From NCBI GenBank assembly GCA_950022295.1, contig OX465597.1, forward strand, positions 182,588,516 through 182,652,515: a DNA stretch of 64,000 nt, given 5' to 3'. The position numbers and the translations under genes were made by a program. Source of the DNA: Bromus sterilis (lineage: Eukaryota; Streptophyta; Magnoliopsida; Poales; Poaceae). Position 1 is the first letter of the stretch. The number at the start of each line of letters is the position of its first letter. Below the pieces are notes generated by a model. That model was given only the letters and a program-made list of their open reading frames with translations, was not told the origin of the DNA and made no database searches. Shown piece after piece: positions 34,495 to 46,396 of this stretch.

Positions 34495-35619
34495 TCAAGA
34501 GCCTAGCAAGAAGGGCCACCGTCCAACCTTTTCGCCCAGTAAAACGTGGTACGACCCCATACAGAGGCGAAAAGTATGGAAAATCCAACCGGCGCAATAA
34601 CAACACCGCCCACTACGCACGCAAAAAGAGGACCATGATCGCGCGACGCGAAAATTTCGGTGGGACAGCGCCAAGTCATTTCCCCCGGCAGGCCGCAGCA
34701 GTAAAAAAATCCAGAAGACCACGCCAACGTCACATCACAGTAAGGCGTACTGCGTACGCCATCAAGGCTCTGAGATTCTATCCTTCAGATCTTTTTTCCG
34801 AAGAAGAAAAACATCTTACTCCCATCGGGAGAGTACATCACAAGAGTCCCAGGTGCTCCCTCACCTAAAGGTCAGCCATGTGCTCGAGTGACCACTCGCA
34901 CTCATGAGAGTCTCGGGTGCTCCCTCAACCCGACGCAAGACAAACATGCAAACGCCAAGATCATACGGCGCTAAGAGTCTCAGGTGCTCCCTCACCTCAA
35001 GAACCGAAATGATATTCGAGTGACTACTCGCAAAAAACCCCCCGTCTGAGCACTCGAAACAAGCTCCACGGGTGCATGAGTGAATAGCTCGCTTGACGTT
35101 TTGTTCCAAGCGGGTGCAATGCTATAAGGCTCCGCGCCTCAAAGACACACATTCCTGGAACACGATACACTGTGCCCAGATGCCACGCAAGATTAGCATG
35201 TAGGTAAGACCCCGCTGCGAAGTACGGTCGAGCTGGGACTTGCCGAAGAGCGATTTCACTCCCAACCTTTTCCATGCGCTGCGCATGATAGAAAAAGCCG
35301 GGCGGACGCGCCTTAGGCTATGCACATTACTGGCGGCAAATGAACACCGTAAGACCCGAAGCGGCCGGACTTTTTCTTGCCACCAGTGTTCCAAGCTCAC
35401 GTCGAGGGACGTGGGTTTCATTGGGCTACTGCGGTATTTTCCCTAGTGCAATTCATCAAGGCTCGACCAGTCGACCCCTTGGGCCCTTTCAGCTTAGCAT
35501 CCCTCGAAATAGGTTTTGTCATGGCCACCAGACTGCCAGCGACCCGCGGATATACCGCGCATACCAATAATCGACGAATGTATGTACTCGAGTCCCTGTG
35601 CGACTCTTCGAGTCCCCCA
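34495..35619 (+). other. 3' untranslated region of the Tat-lineage element
   Basis: No gene seen. It has imperfect repeats of gagtctcgggtgctccctca-like sequence at about 34848, 34908 and 34974, and several open frames of 60-99 codons on both strands with no recognisable content. Confidence 0.5.
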
Positions 35620-35635
35620 GGCACTCGGGGGCTAC
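35620..35635 (+). promoter_or_regulatory. Polypurine-tract region of the Tat-lineage element
   Basis: The sequence ggcactcgggggctac immediately precedes the 3' LTR start at 35636. The first 14 bases are identical to the start of each minisatellite unit. Confidence 0.65.
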
Positions 35636-35973
35636 TGACGAGGGGGTGACCCCACGACTCCTACGGACAAGCCTACCTGGTGTCCATGAAGACATAAGGC
35701 CCGTGAAGATACAGCCTCGGCCCACTAATTGACACCGACGTAGGAGTCTACCACTCAAAAGGAAGGTGCAAAGACCTGCCGTATGGAGCAAGCTAGGGTT
35801 AGGAAAGATTACCAGTAAACGTAGATGAACTCCCCGAGACCTAGCCCAGTATATAAGGGCTAGGAGGGGCGACACCAAAGACATCTAATATCACCTGTAA
35901 CCATAGCCTTGAGCGCTCCAGCCTTGGCATCCACTGTAATTGCATCTCCCCCATTAATAATATCGAGCAGGAG

Positions 35974-38900
35974 TGTAAGGCCCGATATGCGGTACTGTTC
36001 CAGATCTAGATGTTTCCATCCAGATCCAGGGACGAAGCACATATCGGTCCCACCGTGACATATGACATAGCCATATGCCCCTGATTTCCAACATGATATC
36101 ACAACATTACAAATACAAGGATACAACATCTGATACAATCGGCATACAACTTCCTTAATACATTACATCAGCGGAAGATATATGTCTGAGTACAGACTAC
36201 AACCAAATTCCTAGTGGCAAATAAAAACACATCGATCCCCATAACCACACGGGTCCAGGCCCTCCGCCGGGATCCGCCTAACTAGTCGTCGTCGAGTCTC
36301 CACGTGTAACGTCGGTCACCATACATGTCGTCGATCAAGAACCCTGAAAAGAGTTTGGGGGTAGTATCATGAGTACAGAAGTACTCAGCATCCAGCTGTA
36401 GTGGTCATCTGACCCAGCAAGGACTTCATCACTCGTCATTCTAGGACAACTAGTAGTTTACGGTAAGGATGGGGTAAGTGGTGAGGTTCCTGCCGCACTA
36501 GCATTTATGAAGTGGCTAACGATCTAGAGAGTAAGATAAGAAGCCAAGCATTCGATGAGGAATCGCCTCCAACAAGTCTTACTATCAGCTACTTACGCAA
36601 AAATAACACCTATCCTATCCTTGTCCTCTTCGCATCCCGACGAAGAAGAAGCAGTCAAGGCACACACACACGTTGATCAAGTTATATTAATATTATCTCA
36701 GTTGTTGTTAGCAGGGGTGTACCAACTGCCCATTACAAGGCTCCGCTCGCACGCCCATCTCTCTCAGTTGCTACCCATGATAGGCAACCATTTTATGATT
36801 TAGTCCCAAGAGATCCGGAACGACAGGTCCCTCTAACTAACAACGCACAAATCCAGGTGGCCCCCGGTGAGTCGACATCCAACTCAAAAGCCGGCCGCGC
36901 TCTCGAATCGTCCTCTACCGTCTGGACGAGGTCGGGTTAGCTACCAAAACAGATGTGGGCAGCCCCCTAGCTTCTAGGTGTGGACCAACAGAAAAACTAT
37001 GTCTCCGCTGGCCCGAGTTGTTTGAAAATCTGCGAGATCGACACTCGCACACACACGTTTTGCAAAAGATAAAACCATCTTGGGCCACCACTAGAAATGT
37101 TTGAAGCTAGATAGGTAAGAAGAGGGGACCCCATAAAATCCCACACGCAGTTAGGCACGCTCAGTCTTAAAACCAATACCCGGAACTCGGGTCCTAGGTG
37201 ACTCGAATGGAACAAAGCGTCGAGGCGGGATAGCCTAGACCTTCCATCCTTCGTCGAATATAGTCAACATTTATAATAATCATATCATCAACAACAATAT
37301 AAAAATGTGATATCCCAATCCAAGGAGTAACAGGGTAACATCGTAGCACCCTAAGCATGCATACTAAGCAGGGGCTGAGCAACGAGCAATAGTAACATAG
37401 CAGTACATGGTTTGCTGGGAGGGGTCATGGCTATATCGGTTTGAAAGAGGTTGTAAACATGTGGTAGGATCAAACATAAAACCTAAACTACACTAGCATG
37501 CAAACCGCTGGTTGAAATAGAATGGATCATAAGTAATGTATAGTCCTTGCCTGTTGAGAAGTCGGGTTCCGAAGGTGTAGTTGATCGCAAGCTCGCAACG
37601 TCTCCGAGAGGTACCCACGGAAGCACACAAGAGGGTAACTGGAAAGAAATCAACGAGAAAGCATCTATTACTACGAAGCAAACACGAGCAAGCATCAACA
37701 AGAAGGCAACACGAGACATCGCACCTGCCGTCGAGAGCGGTTACTAACAGGTTAAGTGGAGTACTCGTCATACACGACGATACTGCACGATTATAAGGGT
37801 TCATGTTTTTTAGCTACAGGTTATCAACAAAGGTTGTTAACATGGCATCTCACTCAAGCATGGCATGTCACACAAGCATAGCAAAAGGTGAAGCATAAAT
37901 AAACTATGTAATCTAGTCACTTCAAGTGAGGGGTAAAACCTATACATGGCAACTATTACGGACCCCACGATAATTATAATGTTTGGTAATTTTTTGCCCT
38001 AAACAATATTTTATTATTTTTATTAGCCAGCAAAAGCAGCATAAACACAATCTACATGCAATTCTAGTCAAGTCACATATAAGAAACATTTTAAAAAGAG
38101 CAACGGTTAAAAAGTTATTAAATAAACAATTAGCAGTGGCAAGCAGTTGTAATTAGCAGATAAACAACATGTAAACAAATTCAAACAGGGAAAAAGAGCA
38201 CATTTTATTAAACTACACGAAAAACTAAGCAACTTTCATGTTTTACGCGTCGCGATCCGAGCTACGGTCTAAAAGATACGGGCACCGCAAAATTAAAACA
38301 CAATCTTCCAAATAATTAAACTAGAAAGAAAAGAAAAAAAAACATCTATCGGGCCAACAGTACTGGGCCGAGCCCAACTACGCAGCAACTAATAAAAAAC
38401 AAACCAAAAAAATAAAAAAAATGGCTAGGCGCCTCACCTCATGGGCCTGGCCCATCAGGGGGCCTACGAGACCAAGGAGGCCGGCTGGAGGTGGGTTTGG
38501 AGGGGGGCGCCTGGGCCTTGAGGCGCGCCGGCCCAGCTGGGCAGCGAACGGGCACGGGGCTTCTCCTCTTCTTCGTCCCGATGAAGGGGACACTGGCGAG
38601 CGGCGGCGGAAGAGGTTGCCGACGAGGCAGGGCCGGGGAGGCGCGTGACGGTGCGGGGCGGGGTGGATCCGGCCGCCGGTCGCCGGATCTGGCCAGGAAC
38701 GAGGCGCAGGGACGGTCTACAGCGGCGCCGGCGTCGGACCTCCACGGGGCGGCGATCTCCATGGCTTCGGCGGCGCGAGCTCCTCGCAGGCAACAAAGAG
38801 AAGAGGTGAGAGGGAGAGAGGGAAGGAGAGAAGAGAGAAGGGAAGAGAGGACGAGACCGGCGACCTGGGGACGGCGGAGCCTCTTCGGCCGGAGCGGAGG

Positions 38901-39626
38901 CAGCTCGGGCGGCGCAAGGCGGCGGGCAGGAGAGGATCGGGCAGGAGCTCCATGGGAGGCTGGCTGTTGGGACTCTCATCTGGTGACGTGGCACATCCAG
39001 AGCCACCAGATCGACAGATCCGACGGCCAGGATCTGAAGAAGGCTAGGATTTCGGGAATTTGGGATAAAATGGACAGATTTGAGTTTTGTGAGGGGGGTG
39101 GCTGCAATTTTTATGCTAGGGAAACCCTAGAAATGGGTGGGAGTGTGGTGGTCTTTATATAGCCCAGGTGGCAGGCAGTTTGCAAAAACATCGCCGGTTT
39201 TTCTCTCGCGCGCGCGGTGTTTACGTTTCTGACCGTCGGGGGTCCGCAGTACCTCCGATTCGGGTAAAACTTTGAACTGCGCGATCAGCACGTCGAGCTG
39301 GCGGCGTTCACCTCGCGCTGGAACCATTCCGAGAACATTCTCCGGCGCACTATAAAAATATCCCGTTTAATTATTAAATGGGTTTTTCGTTCCGTTGGCT
39401 GCGGGTGGTCTCGTGCGGTTTTCGCGACGGTGATCGGGTGGAACCCGGTGTCGCAAAGGTCGAGTGTCAGGTTGGCAAGGGTCGGTCTTCGTCCGGTACG
39501 AGATAAGAGGGGAAAAATAATCGCCGATCGATAAATCGGGGATGCAAACACCGCAAACAAATCAGAAAATCAAACAATTCACACCGAAAACAAAATTTTA
39601 ATTTTTGTGAAATCTGGGCTGTTACA
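35974..39626 (-). mobile_element. Solo LTR of the chromovirus-type family (copy 2), target duplication aggag
   Basis: 3653 bp. The minus strand begins tgtaacagccc and ends gggccttaca. The flanking 5-mers aggag (35969-35973 and 39627-39631) are identical, and the empty site is in the 5' LTR of the host element (cgagcaggagcgagcc, about 26280). No internal region adjoins. The TATA box is on the minus strand at 39153-39162, followed by a GC-rich segment (39010-38420). The 223-codon plus-strand frame there (38491-39162) is low-complexity Arg/Gly and unlikely to be a gene. Confidence 0.95.
39153..39162 (-). promoter_or_regulatory. TATA box of solo LTR copy 2
   Basis: The minus strand reads ctatataaag, about 465 bp from the LTR start. 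Confidence 0.65.
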
Positions 39627-39736
39627 AGGAGCGAGCCTTCCTGTTTGCCGACGAGCTATCGACCAACCTGTGCCTCTCATGACTAACCCAGGGTCCCTGA
39701 CCATGGGATTTGCCGGGGTTGATCCCCGTCAGGGCA

Positions 39737-40741
39737 GTAGTAATGAAATGTAGTAACTTTTACAGAACTTGTCCCTCTCCGTACCTCATGAATACCTTTC
39801 CGCGCTATCGCCTCCGAGAGAGAAAACATCCGAAAAAACGAATTCCGGTAACTTTGCTTTAACCTTTTGCACGGCTTATCGGAGCAGTATTGCGGGAATT
39901 CCCCACTGCGTGCGGAAGGCGCAATTAATGAGAACACAGATGGCAATATGAGCAGCGCGTACTCATTTCCATTGGTTATTCTCATGGAGAAAGCGACTTC
40001 AAGAACCGAGAGGTTCGTGGAAGCACAATCTCTCAAGGGTGCTGTGGTGGTGCCTCGGCTCGAGCTCCGAGTTGTGCGGTTCATTCCGGCGAGTCTTTCC
40101 GGGAGACTGGTACATCCATCCGCGCGGATGCTTGAGAGGGACTCCAACCCGCTCTCTCCGGGATGACTAGATCCCGGGAGGTGAGGACCAACCGTTGGAA
40201 CCTTATCGTGGGCAGGTACGGAGCCTCCGCAGGCTACTCGGAACAGAGCTTTATCGGGCGGACCGATATTGACATCTTTGCACTGTCCGCACGGAGCGGA
40301 TTCAGTCGTCCGAGTGGGGTTTGTCTCACGGAGAACCGACGTTGATGGACGGCGTGGTCTATCGCGAGTCTCTGGCCAAGGCAAAGCGAGGGTGAGGCCT
40401 CGTGCACTCTCCGCCATGGGTGAAAATGTGTGTTTCGGGAATAAAAACCCATCTGGCACAATCGTCCGGGAATAACAAGATAGCCATTCTCCGATGGTCG
40501 AGAGGCCATCCGGGGAAGGCGTCCGACAACATGTCGGAGACAGAAATCCGCCACAAAAACCATCTGAGATGTCATCCATGAGGATCCTGGTGGCGAAGTT
40601 CCTCGAAACACTTACGAGGGAGCGATGAGAAGCCCCCGAGCGTGAAACCCATATAGCCATCGTGACGAGCGTGAAGAGCGGTTGCCCGTGAAAATACCCA
40701 CACCGGTGGCGCTCGCTGCGGCTTGGTAAAGATGTGAACAA
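39737..40741 (-). CDS. Unrecognised open frame of about 335 codons between the direct repeats
   Basis: On the minus strand one frame has no stop from 40741 to the edge of the Tat element (39737) and runs 16 codons into its LTR. The stretch starts at a TTG; the first ATG is about 27 codons in. I recognise no domain. It contains two Cys-rich spots (PTCCRTP, PCGQCK) and an Arg/Ser-rich centre. Composition is near 50% G+C, so a frame this long is not expected by chance, but shorter open frames overlap it on both strands. It belongs to the same composite unit as the B3-like ORF and faces it. Confidence 0.25.
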
Positions 40742-41124
40742 CTATCAGGGGCCGTGTTTCTCATGCGCTCCTTCTAGCGCCATCATCTGGGGCAGAAGCA
40801 AGGGAGAACAACGGCGACGCTGCTCCGAGGACACCTTTCGGAAGGGCCGCTACCGGAAGGGCACGACCCAGAGACCTTGCGGTACGGGGAACACGCTTTG
40901 TTCCCGGTTGCTTGATGTGGCGTAGAAATGGCAATGGGATGATACGAGAAAACACAGGGGTTTACCATGGTTTAGGCCATCCGGAGACTAAAAGCCCTAC
41001 TCCTGCATGCTTGATCTTCCTTGCTGGTGATGGAGTATAATACAGTACAACGAAATCTTCTGGGTGAAGATACCCTATGCTACACTCCACTAAACTCTTC
41101 TACTCTTTATGGAGCTGGTCACCC
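40734..41124 (+). repeat. Direct repeat copy B, left part
   Basis: It aligns with 23467-23870. It is cut at ggtcaccc (41124) by the Tekay-type element and continues at 55255. Confidence 0.75.
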
Positions 41125-44100
41125 TGTCAGAACCCTCTGTTAGGTATGTGCTAGGGTTAGCTAGTGCCTTTGCATCATGTCAAAATTTCAAAAGAAATCT
41201 TGGAAATCATTTTCAAAATCAAAATGGGAGAAGGAACACCCCCCATATGAATTAATTCAAAAGGCCAGATAAAAATCTTTTCCAAAAATTCATGTTAGAG
41301 TTTTGAAAAGTCTTATAAATGAGTGTGATCACATATCAAGTGATGTGGGACCCACCCCATGCTCATAGATTTTTCAAATATTCAAACAGTACCTTGGAAT
41401 TAATGAAATACCCCTATTTGATTTAAAATTCAAATCATTTGAATTTTAAAAATGTTGAAAGTTTATGAGTGGCTAGTCTATATTATTATGAGGCCATGTA
41501 AAAGTTTTCAGCATTTAATAAAATGATTTGGTATTTTTACCAAAGTCAAAACAAATATACAGAAAAATAGAAAGGAAAGATTAAACAGAAAAAGGAAAAG
41601 GACTTACCTCTCGCCAGGGGCAAGGCCCACCTCTCCAGCCGGCCCAGCCCGCGAAGCCCCCCTTGTCGTCTTCCACCCCGCGCTGCCAAGCAGCTCGGTG
41701 GCGCGGCGCCGACGCCGTGGACGCCACGGCGACGTCTTCAAGCTTCCAGGCCTCCCCAGGCGTCCTTATCGCACCAGGAGATGCCCCGCGCCTCACTTTC
41801 CCCTTCCTCGCCCTCTGGTTCTTCTCCCCGCGAAGAAATCGCTCCGCCGCAGAAACCCTAGCCCGGCGCGGCAGTGCACCGACGTGGCGACTGAGCTCCT
41901 CCAGCCTTGCCGCCATGTCTGGTCGCTCCAGCACCATCGACTCCGTCGTTCCCCCAAGTCAATTGAAGCTCAACGCCAACTCAGACGACGTGAGCTTCAA
42001 CATCTTCATCGCCGGAGCCGCCGTGAACTTCCTTCAATTCCGGCCAACCCTGAGCTCCTCCGACTTCGCCACCGCTTCAGTTGGATTCACGGTGAGCTCC
42101 CAGTTCGCTAGAACTACTCCGTGGTCTCCCTCTCGCTCTCTGTCGTCATTCGCCATGAACACCGAAGTGCAGCGCCGCCGTGCTCGTCGTCGGCGAGCAA
42201 CCGTTAAGCCATCGACCCCGCTACCTTGTCCTTTGCGTTCCCCGTGCTCCGTTGCTTCGAACGCACCCAACCACGCGCCATTTGGAGCTCTGTATCGAGT
42301 TCGGCCTCTAGCCAATAGCACCGCCGCCGCCAAAGCTCGACGCCGGCATGCCTACAGGGCCTCCCCACCTCCCCTTTCGGTCTCAATCGACGCGCGACAC
42401 CGAGAGCTTCGTCTCAGTGGTCGAAGCGCGCGATTTGGACCACGGGAGCGCTCTCCCCGTGCAGCGCCGCCGCACTGGTGGCCACCGGCGGCTAGCCGCC
42501 GGCAAGCCTGACGTGGCCGGAGTGATTAGCCACTAAACCAACCCCCCTGGGTCACTTACAGGTGGGCCCAGCCCCCTCTAATCCTCTCTGTTAGATTAAT
42601 CTAACAGGGAAATTAGATGAGAGGCTGACAGCCCTGGCCCACTGGTCAGTTTGACCGGGGTCAAAACCCCCTTACGTCATGCTGATGCAGTGCTGGCGCA
42701 ATAAAAGCTTTTCTAATTAAAAAGAATTCCAGAAATTCCAGAAAATACCCCAAACTTTGGAAATTAATAGAAAATTCATATTAACTCCAATTTGGACAAA
42801 TAATATATGAAAAATGATCAGGAGAAAATTATCTTTCCAAATATGCAACTTTCAACTCTGTTTGAGTTGAATTTAAAATGTGATCAGTGGCATTTGCTAT
42901 TTGATTTAAATGGAATTAAATCAAATTCAAATCAAATAATTTTGCAACTTGAACCATGGCAACCTGCTACATTTCAATCACACATCAAAGGCATATCATA
43001 CACATTTGAAGTTGATTCAAAATGATCAAACTATGTCACATTCAACTTGGCTAAGTTAAATTCAAATGTGGAGTTTGAATTTGCATTTTAAATTCAATAT
43101 ATTCCACTTAAATGGAATTGCCTCACACATCAAAACTTATACTTCAAGATTTAACATTCAATCATGTGCTTGAGCATTGCATTCATATTGATTGCTACTT
43201 CGTGCTTTGTTTGTCGAGTAGAGGTGGAACCGGAGCAAGAGGTCACCCCCTTCGCTGAAGATCCAGAACCCGAACCTCGTCAGCAAGGCAAGCAAACCCC
43301 CATTGATCATGTCGATAAAATCCCACTTCCCTCTCATGTCTCGCTTATGCATTGTTTAGGATGATCACCATGTTACGATTCTACCGCATAGATGAACCCA
43401 TTACTTTGCATGACCTATCATTTTGTCACAGTAGTAAGCAAACCACAATCCTAGCAAATGTAGGAGTTGTTTGATATCATGAGGCCCCTGCAATGTTACT
43501 GCTTATTGCATGCTTAGTATGATACCATGTTGTTACTGTGATGTGAGTCGGGATGGGAATGATCACGTTGACTTTGGTAGAAAAGTGTTGGTGAATCGAC
43601 CCTAATACAAGGTGAACGATGAGAGGCTGTGTAGGAGTACACGGTGGGTTATCTCGTTGAACACCTCCCTAGTACGAGTTCTTGTGTGTGATCCAAGATG
43701 AAGAGTACAACCACACATTGGGCTCACTGACCCCTCTCAACTTACTAACTCATCCCTTCCGATGTCCAGATGTCGCAATAGTTCGGAGTTCTGGTAGGTC
43801 TGTGGCCTGGATGCTAAGTGAGAGAACGGCTCATCCGAGACCGGCTTATGCACCATGCACACATCACTTGGGTCCACTTCGGTAAACCGGCCGGGTTCAC
43901 GATTGTGGTAACCAACCCAAGTAGGCGGCTTTCTCGGACTAGATCGGCTATGAGGTAACAGTTGTGGTGAGCATCCTCGCTGGGACCCCTTGAATGGTGT
44001 TGAGATCAAAGGCGGTAAATGATGGTCATGTGTGTGTAGCGGTACACCCTTGCAAGGTTAACAAAACTATTCGAATAGCCGCGTCCGCGGTTATGGACTG

Positions 44101-45174
44101 CTTGGAAAGCTTAGCTTGATTATTAGATAACTTGAACCGGATACTTCTAAAACACACCAAGATAAGTGTGAGTGCTATGGCGTGCTTTCTCGTGGGGAAG
44201 TCGAGGAAGGCACCATAGTGGTCTATTGGTTGGAGAAAGTAGTGGACTCGTGTACGCTTCTTACCTCAAAGTCTGGTACTCGTAGTTCAGGACTAGCCAA
44301 GTCAAAGCTGGCATTTCTGCAAGTGAACCCCACCTCCCTTTACCTTGATACATATGCATGAGTAGTATAGCTCCTATGTAAGTCTTGCTGAGTACGACTT
44401 TGTACTCACGTTTGCTTAATCTATGTTTTAGATGATGCCACTGACCCCGAAGGTGGCTTCTTCATCGAGTTGGACGACTGAAGACCAACTAGTCTAGTCC
44501 CAGTCAGACGACTGGTTCCCTCGTGGAGGGCTTTGTGTTTAAATAAGGCTTCTTAAGCCATTTGTTAAACTTGTATGTACTCAGACATAATTTTCTTCCG
44601 CTTGTAATGTAATGTTGGATCACATGTATGTGATCTCTGTGTGCACTCTATAAGAGTTATCAATAAAATTGTACACTTTGTAGAGAATTGCAATGGTACC
44701 TGCTGTTCATACAAGGCATGTGTGTTGCGTGTATGTTTATAACATGCATGTCTTTGTATGGGTTTTCGAGACCTTAGTTGTGTTCTGGCTGGCGGTCTTT
44801 CATACACCAAGTGGCCCTTAGATGTGCGCAGCTTGGGGCATCACGATGCGATTGTTAGAGACTCTGTCTCGTGCACACTTTGTGATCGGGCTGGAGTAAG
44901 TCTATGTAAGAGTTATGAGATAGTCGATAGTATGGTTGAGGCGACTTGTCTTTGAATATGGGAGTTCACCACCCATATCATTAGACTTGTGTGCGGACGA
45001 TGAGGACCCATCTCAGTTGATCATCCGGCCTGGATGGGATGCCCCTCACGTACGATGCTTTCCGAGAACGTTCTGTGCTTGGCCTTGTCTGCTTAGACAA
45101 GTGGGTACGGTTCTCTGTTCTCCATATGACTATGCCTTAACTGGACTTGCATACGCTAACCCCGGGTCCCGACA
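41125..45174 (+). repeat. 5' LTR of the Tekay-type element
   Basis: 4050 bp. Its AT-rich U3 has tataaat near 41314. A GC-rich segment at 41600-42530 is open in several frames on both strands. AT-rich U5 sequence follows. It lacks a 35-bp stretch present in the 3' LTR (54930-54964), with gtg microhomology at the deletion edges. Confidence 0.95.
42588..42607. repeat. Perfect 20-bp palindrome in the LTR
   Basis: The sequence ctgttagattaatctaacag is its own reverse complement. It recurs unchanged in the 3' LTR at 52634-52653. Confidence 0.9.
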
Positions 45175-45177
45175 GAC

Positions 45178-45195
45178 TTTGTATCAGAGCATGAC
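45178..45195 (+). promoter_or_regulatory. Primer-binding site of the Tekay-type element
   Basis: The string tttgtatcagagcatgac sits 3 bp after the 5' LTR. It differs by one base from the usual tggtatcagagc complementary to methionine tRNA. Confidence 0.75.
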
Positions 45196-45595
45196 TGACT
45201 GTAGGACTAGTAGCCTTGGCCGAAGTTGAGTCTAGCTTGCTATAGTTATATAGTTACTCTGGGTATATAAGGGAATAACGTAAGGCTTCTTTTTTCTCCT
45301 TACCCCTTCGTTCTGAGTTCTGAGTCACCCTCATCTTATTCTACGGGAAGATAGGACTAGGCTCTCCTCTGTCTGATTAGCACATCTCGTTGATTGCTTC
45401 CTTATAGCCGTAGGAAAGTTGTGTCAGGTTTTCCTAGCATTGTTATAATGCTGATTTCTTACATCATATTATTTAAGTGTTGTTTTCATGATTCAAAGAA
45501 ATTGTCATTTCTTACAATTACAGCCGTTATGTTGTCCGAGTCATTCCAGGTTTATCTCATAATCTGATGCATTTGCAAACTCCTTTCTATTTCAG

Positions 45596-46396
45596 ATGGC
45601 AGATCTTCCCCCTCGGCAGATTGTTCGTTTGACCAGGTGCCTCGGTGTGCGTGGCCATCCCGCCACGTTGATCGAGATGATGTCCTATGTGGGTTATCGG
45701 TGGTACCCTGAGTACACCATCGAGGAGAAGTTTCACGACTTCAACCAGACCCAGTTCCACTGCATTGTCCGGATCTATCCGCACCACGTTGGAGTCACTC
45801 AGCCTATCCACTTTGGACATGGCATTGGCGTTACCGAGAACATGGCTGTGCAGGATGCTGCATACTCATGTATGACACTGCTGAGAGAGGAGCACACTTT
45901 GCTGAGAGAGACTTCTTTCCGCTATATCCCTGCTGCACTTCCAGGAGAAGAGGGATATTACACCGGACTCTACTCAGATCACTCTGCAGAGGATCCAGCA
46001 CTCCAGGTGACTGCTAGGTTTGCTAGTGACAGAGATCGTGATGCACGCGCTCTCCGTTTCGAGCTCCACGCCACCTGTGTTCGTCTGTATCGAGCACTGA
46101 CACTTTTGGCACCCTTTGTGAATGTTGGATCAGTTGAGCATGATGCGATCTACCCAGTGAGGACTCAGATGCCTTCTCGAGTTGCTTGGCCCGAGATTGG
46201 AGGCATTTTTCCACCCCGTGGTCCTTTGCTTCCACCCTACGCTGGACCCTGCCCCATCCTTGCCCAAATGGATATCAGGGTCCACAGGCCTCCGTGTTTT
46301 CCGATGGTCACCTCCAGCTACCGGGATATGCGGGTAACTTTTACGAGGACTACTATGGAGATGGAGATGAGTGAGACCGCCTGTGGTCTTACTTAG
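45596..46396 (+). CDS. Extra ORF upstream of gag, with a dsRNA-binding-domain-like fold
   Basis: 266 codons, no internal stop. Residues 21-97 follow the order of a double-stranded RNA-binding domain: helix (HPATLIEMMSYV), PEY at 38-40, strands around FHCIVRI (54-60), then GHGIGVTENMAVQDAAY (74-90), which resembles the Gly-x-Gly-x-(Ser/Thr) loop and Ala-rich second helix. The usual Lys residues of that loop are not present, so RNA binding is uncertain. The C-terminal part is not recognised; an overlapping frame (46186-46374) ends in an acidic tail, so a late frameshift is possible. The start codon directly follows a splice-acceptor-like tttctatttcag. It shares the reading frame of gag but is separated by about 310 bp. 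Confidence 0.6.
   Translation: MADLPPRQIVRLTRCLGVRGHPATLIEMMSYVGYRWYPEYTIEEKFHDFNQTQFHCIVRIYPHHVGVTQPIHFGHGIGVTENMAVQDAAYSCMTLLREEHTLLRETSFRYIPAALPGEEGYYTGLYSDHSAEDPALQVTARFASDRDRDARALRFELHATCVRLYRALTLLAPFVNVGSVEHDAIYPVRTQMPSRVAWPEIGGIFPPRGPLLPPYAGPCPILAQMDIRVHRPPCFPMVTSSYRDMRVTFTRTTMEMEMSETACGLT

Larger units (their letters stand above)
25647..39731 (+). mobile_element. Non-autonomous Tat-lineage element (gag, protease, minisatellite, antisense gene; no pol), target duplication gggca
   Basis: LTRs start tgacgagggggtgacc and end gatccccgtca. Exact 5-bp duplications gggca flank it (25642-25646 and 39732-39736). With inserts removed both LTRs are 438 bp, with about 11 differences in the first 290 bp compared by eye. 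The interior has a primer-binding site, gag and protease on the plus strand, a 67-bp minisatellite, a spliced antisense gene and a polypurine tract. Reverse transcriptase, RNase H and integrase are absent between the protease and the minisatellite. It must rely on enzymes from relatives, as other short-pol Tat derivatives do. Confidence 0.9.
35636..39731 (+). repeat. 3' LTR of the Tat-lineage element, split by a solo LTR
   Basis: LTR sequence occupies 35636-35973 and 39632-39731, together 438 bp, exactly the length of the 5' LTR without its MITE. Confidence 0.9.

Noticed and set aside
38491..39162. 223-codon Arg/Gly-rich frame in the solo LTR
   Set aside because: It lies antisense to the LTR's TATA box in a GC-rich segment, with open frames on the opposite strand and no domain.
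41663..42511. 282-codon frame in the Tekay 5' LTR
   Set aside because: The matching frame in the 3' LTR has a stop after 146 codons, and composition is GC-rich and low in complexity; it looks like untranslated leader.
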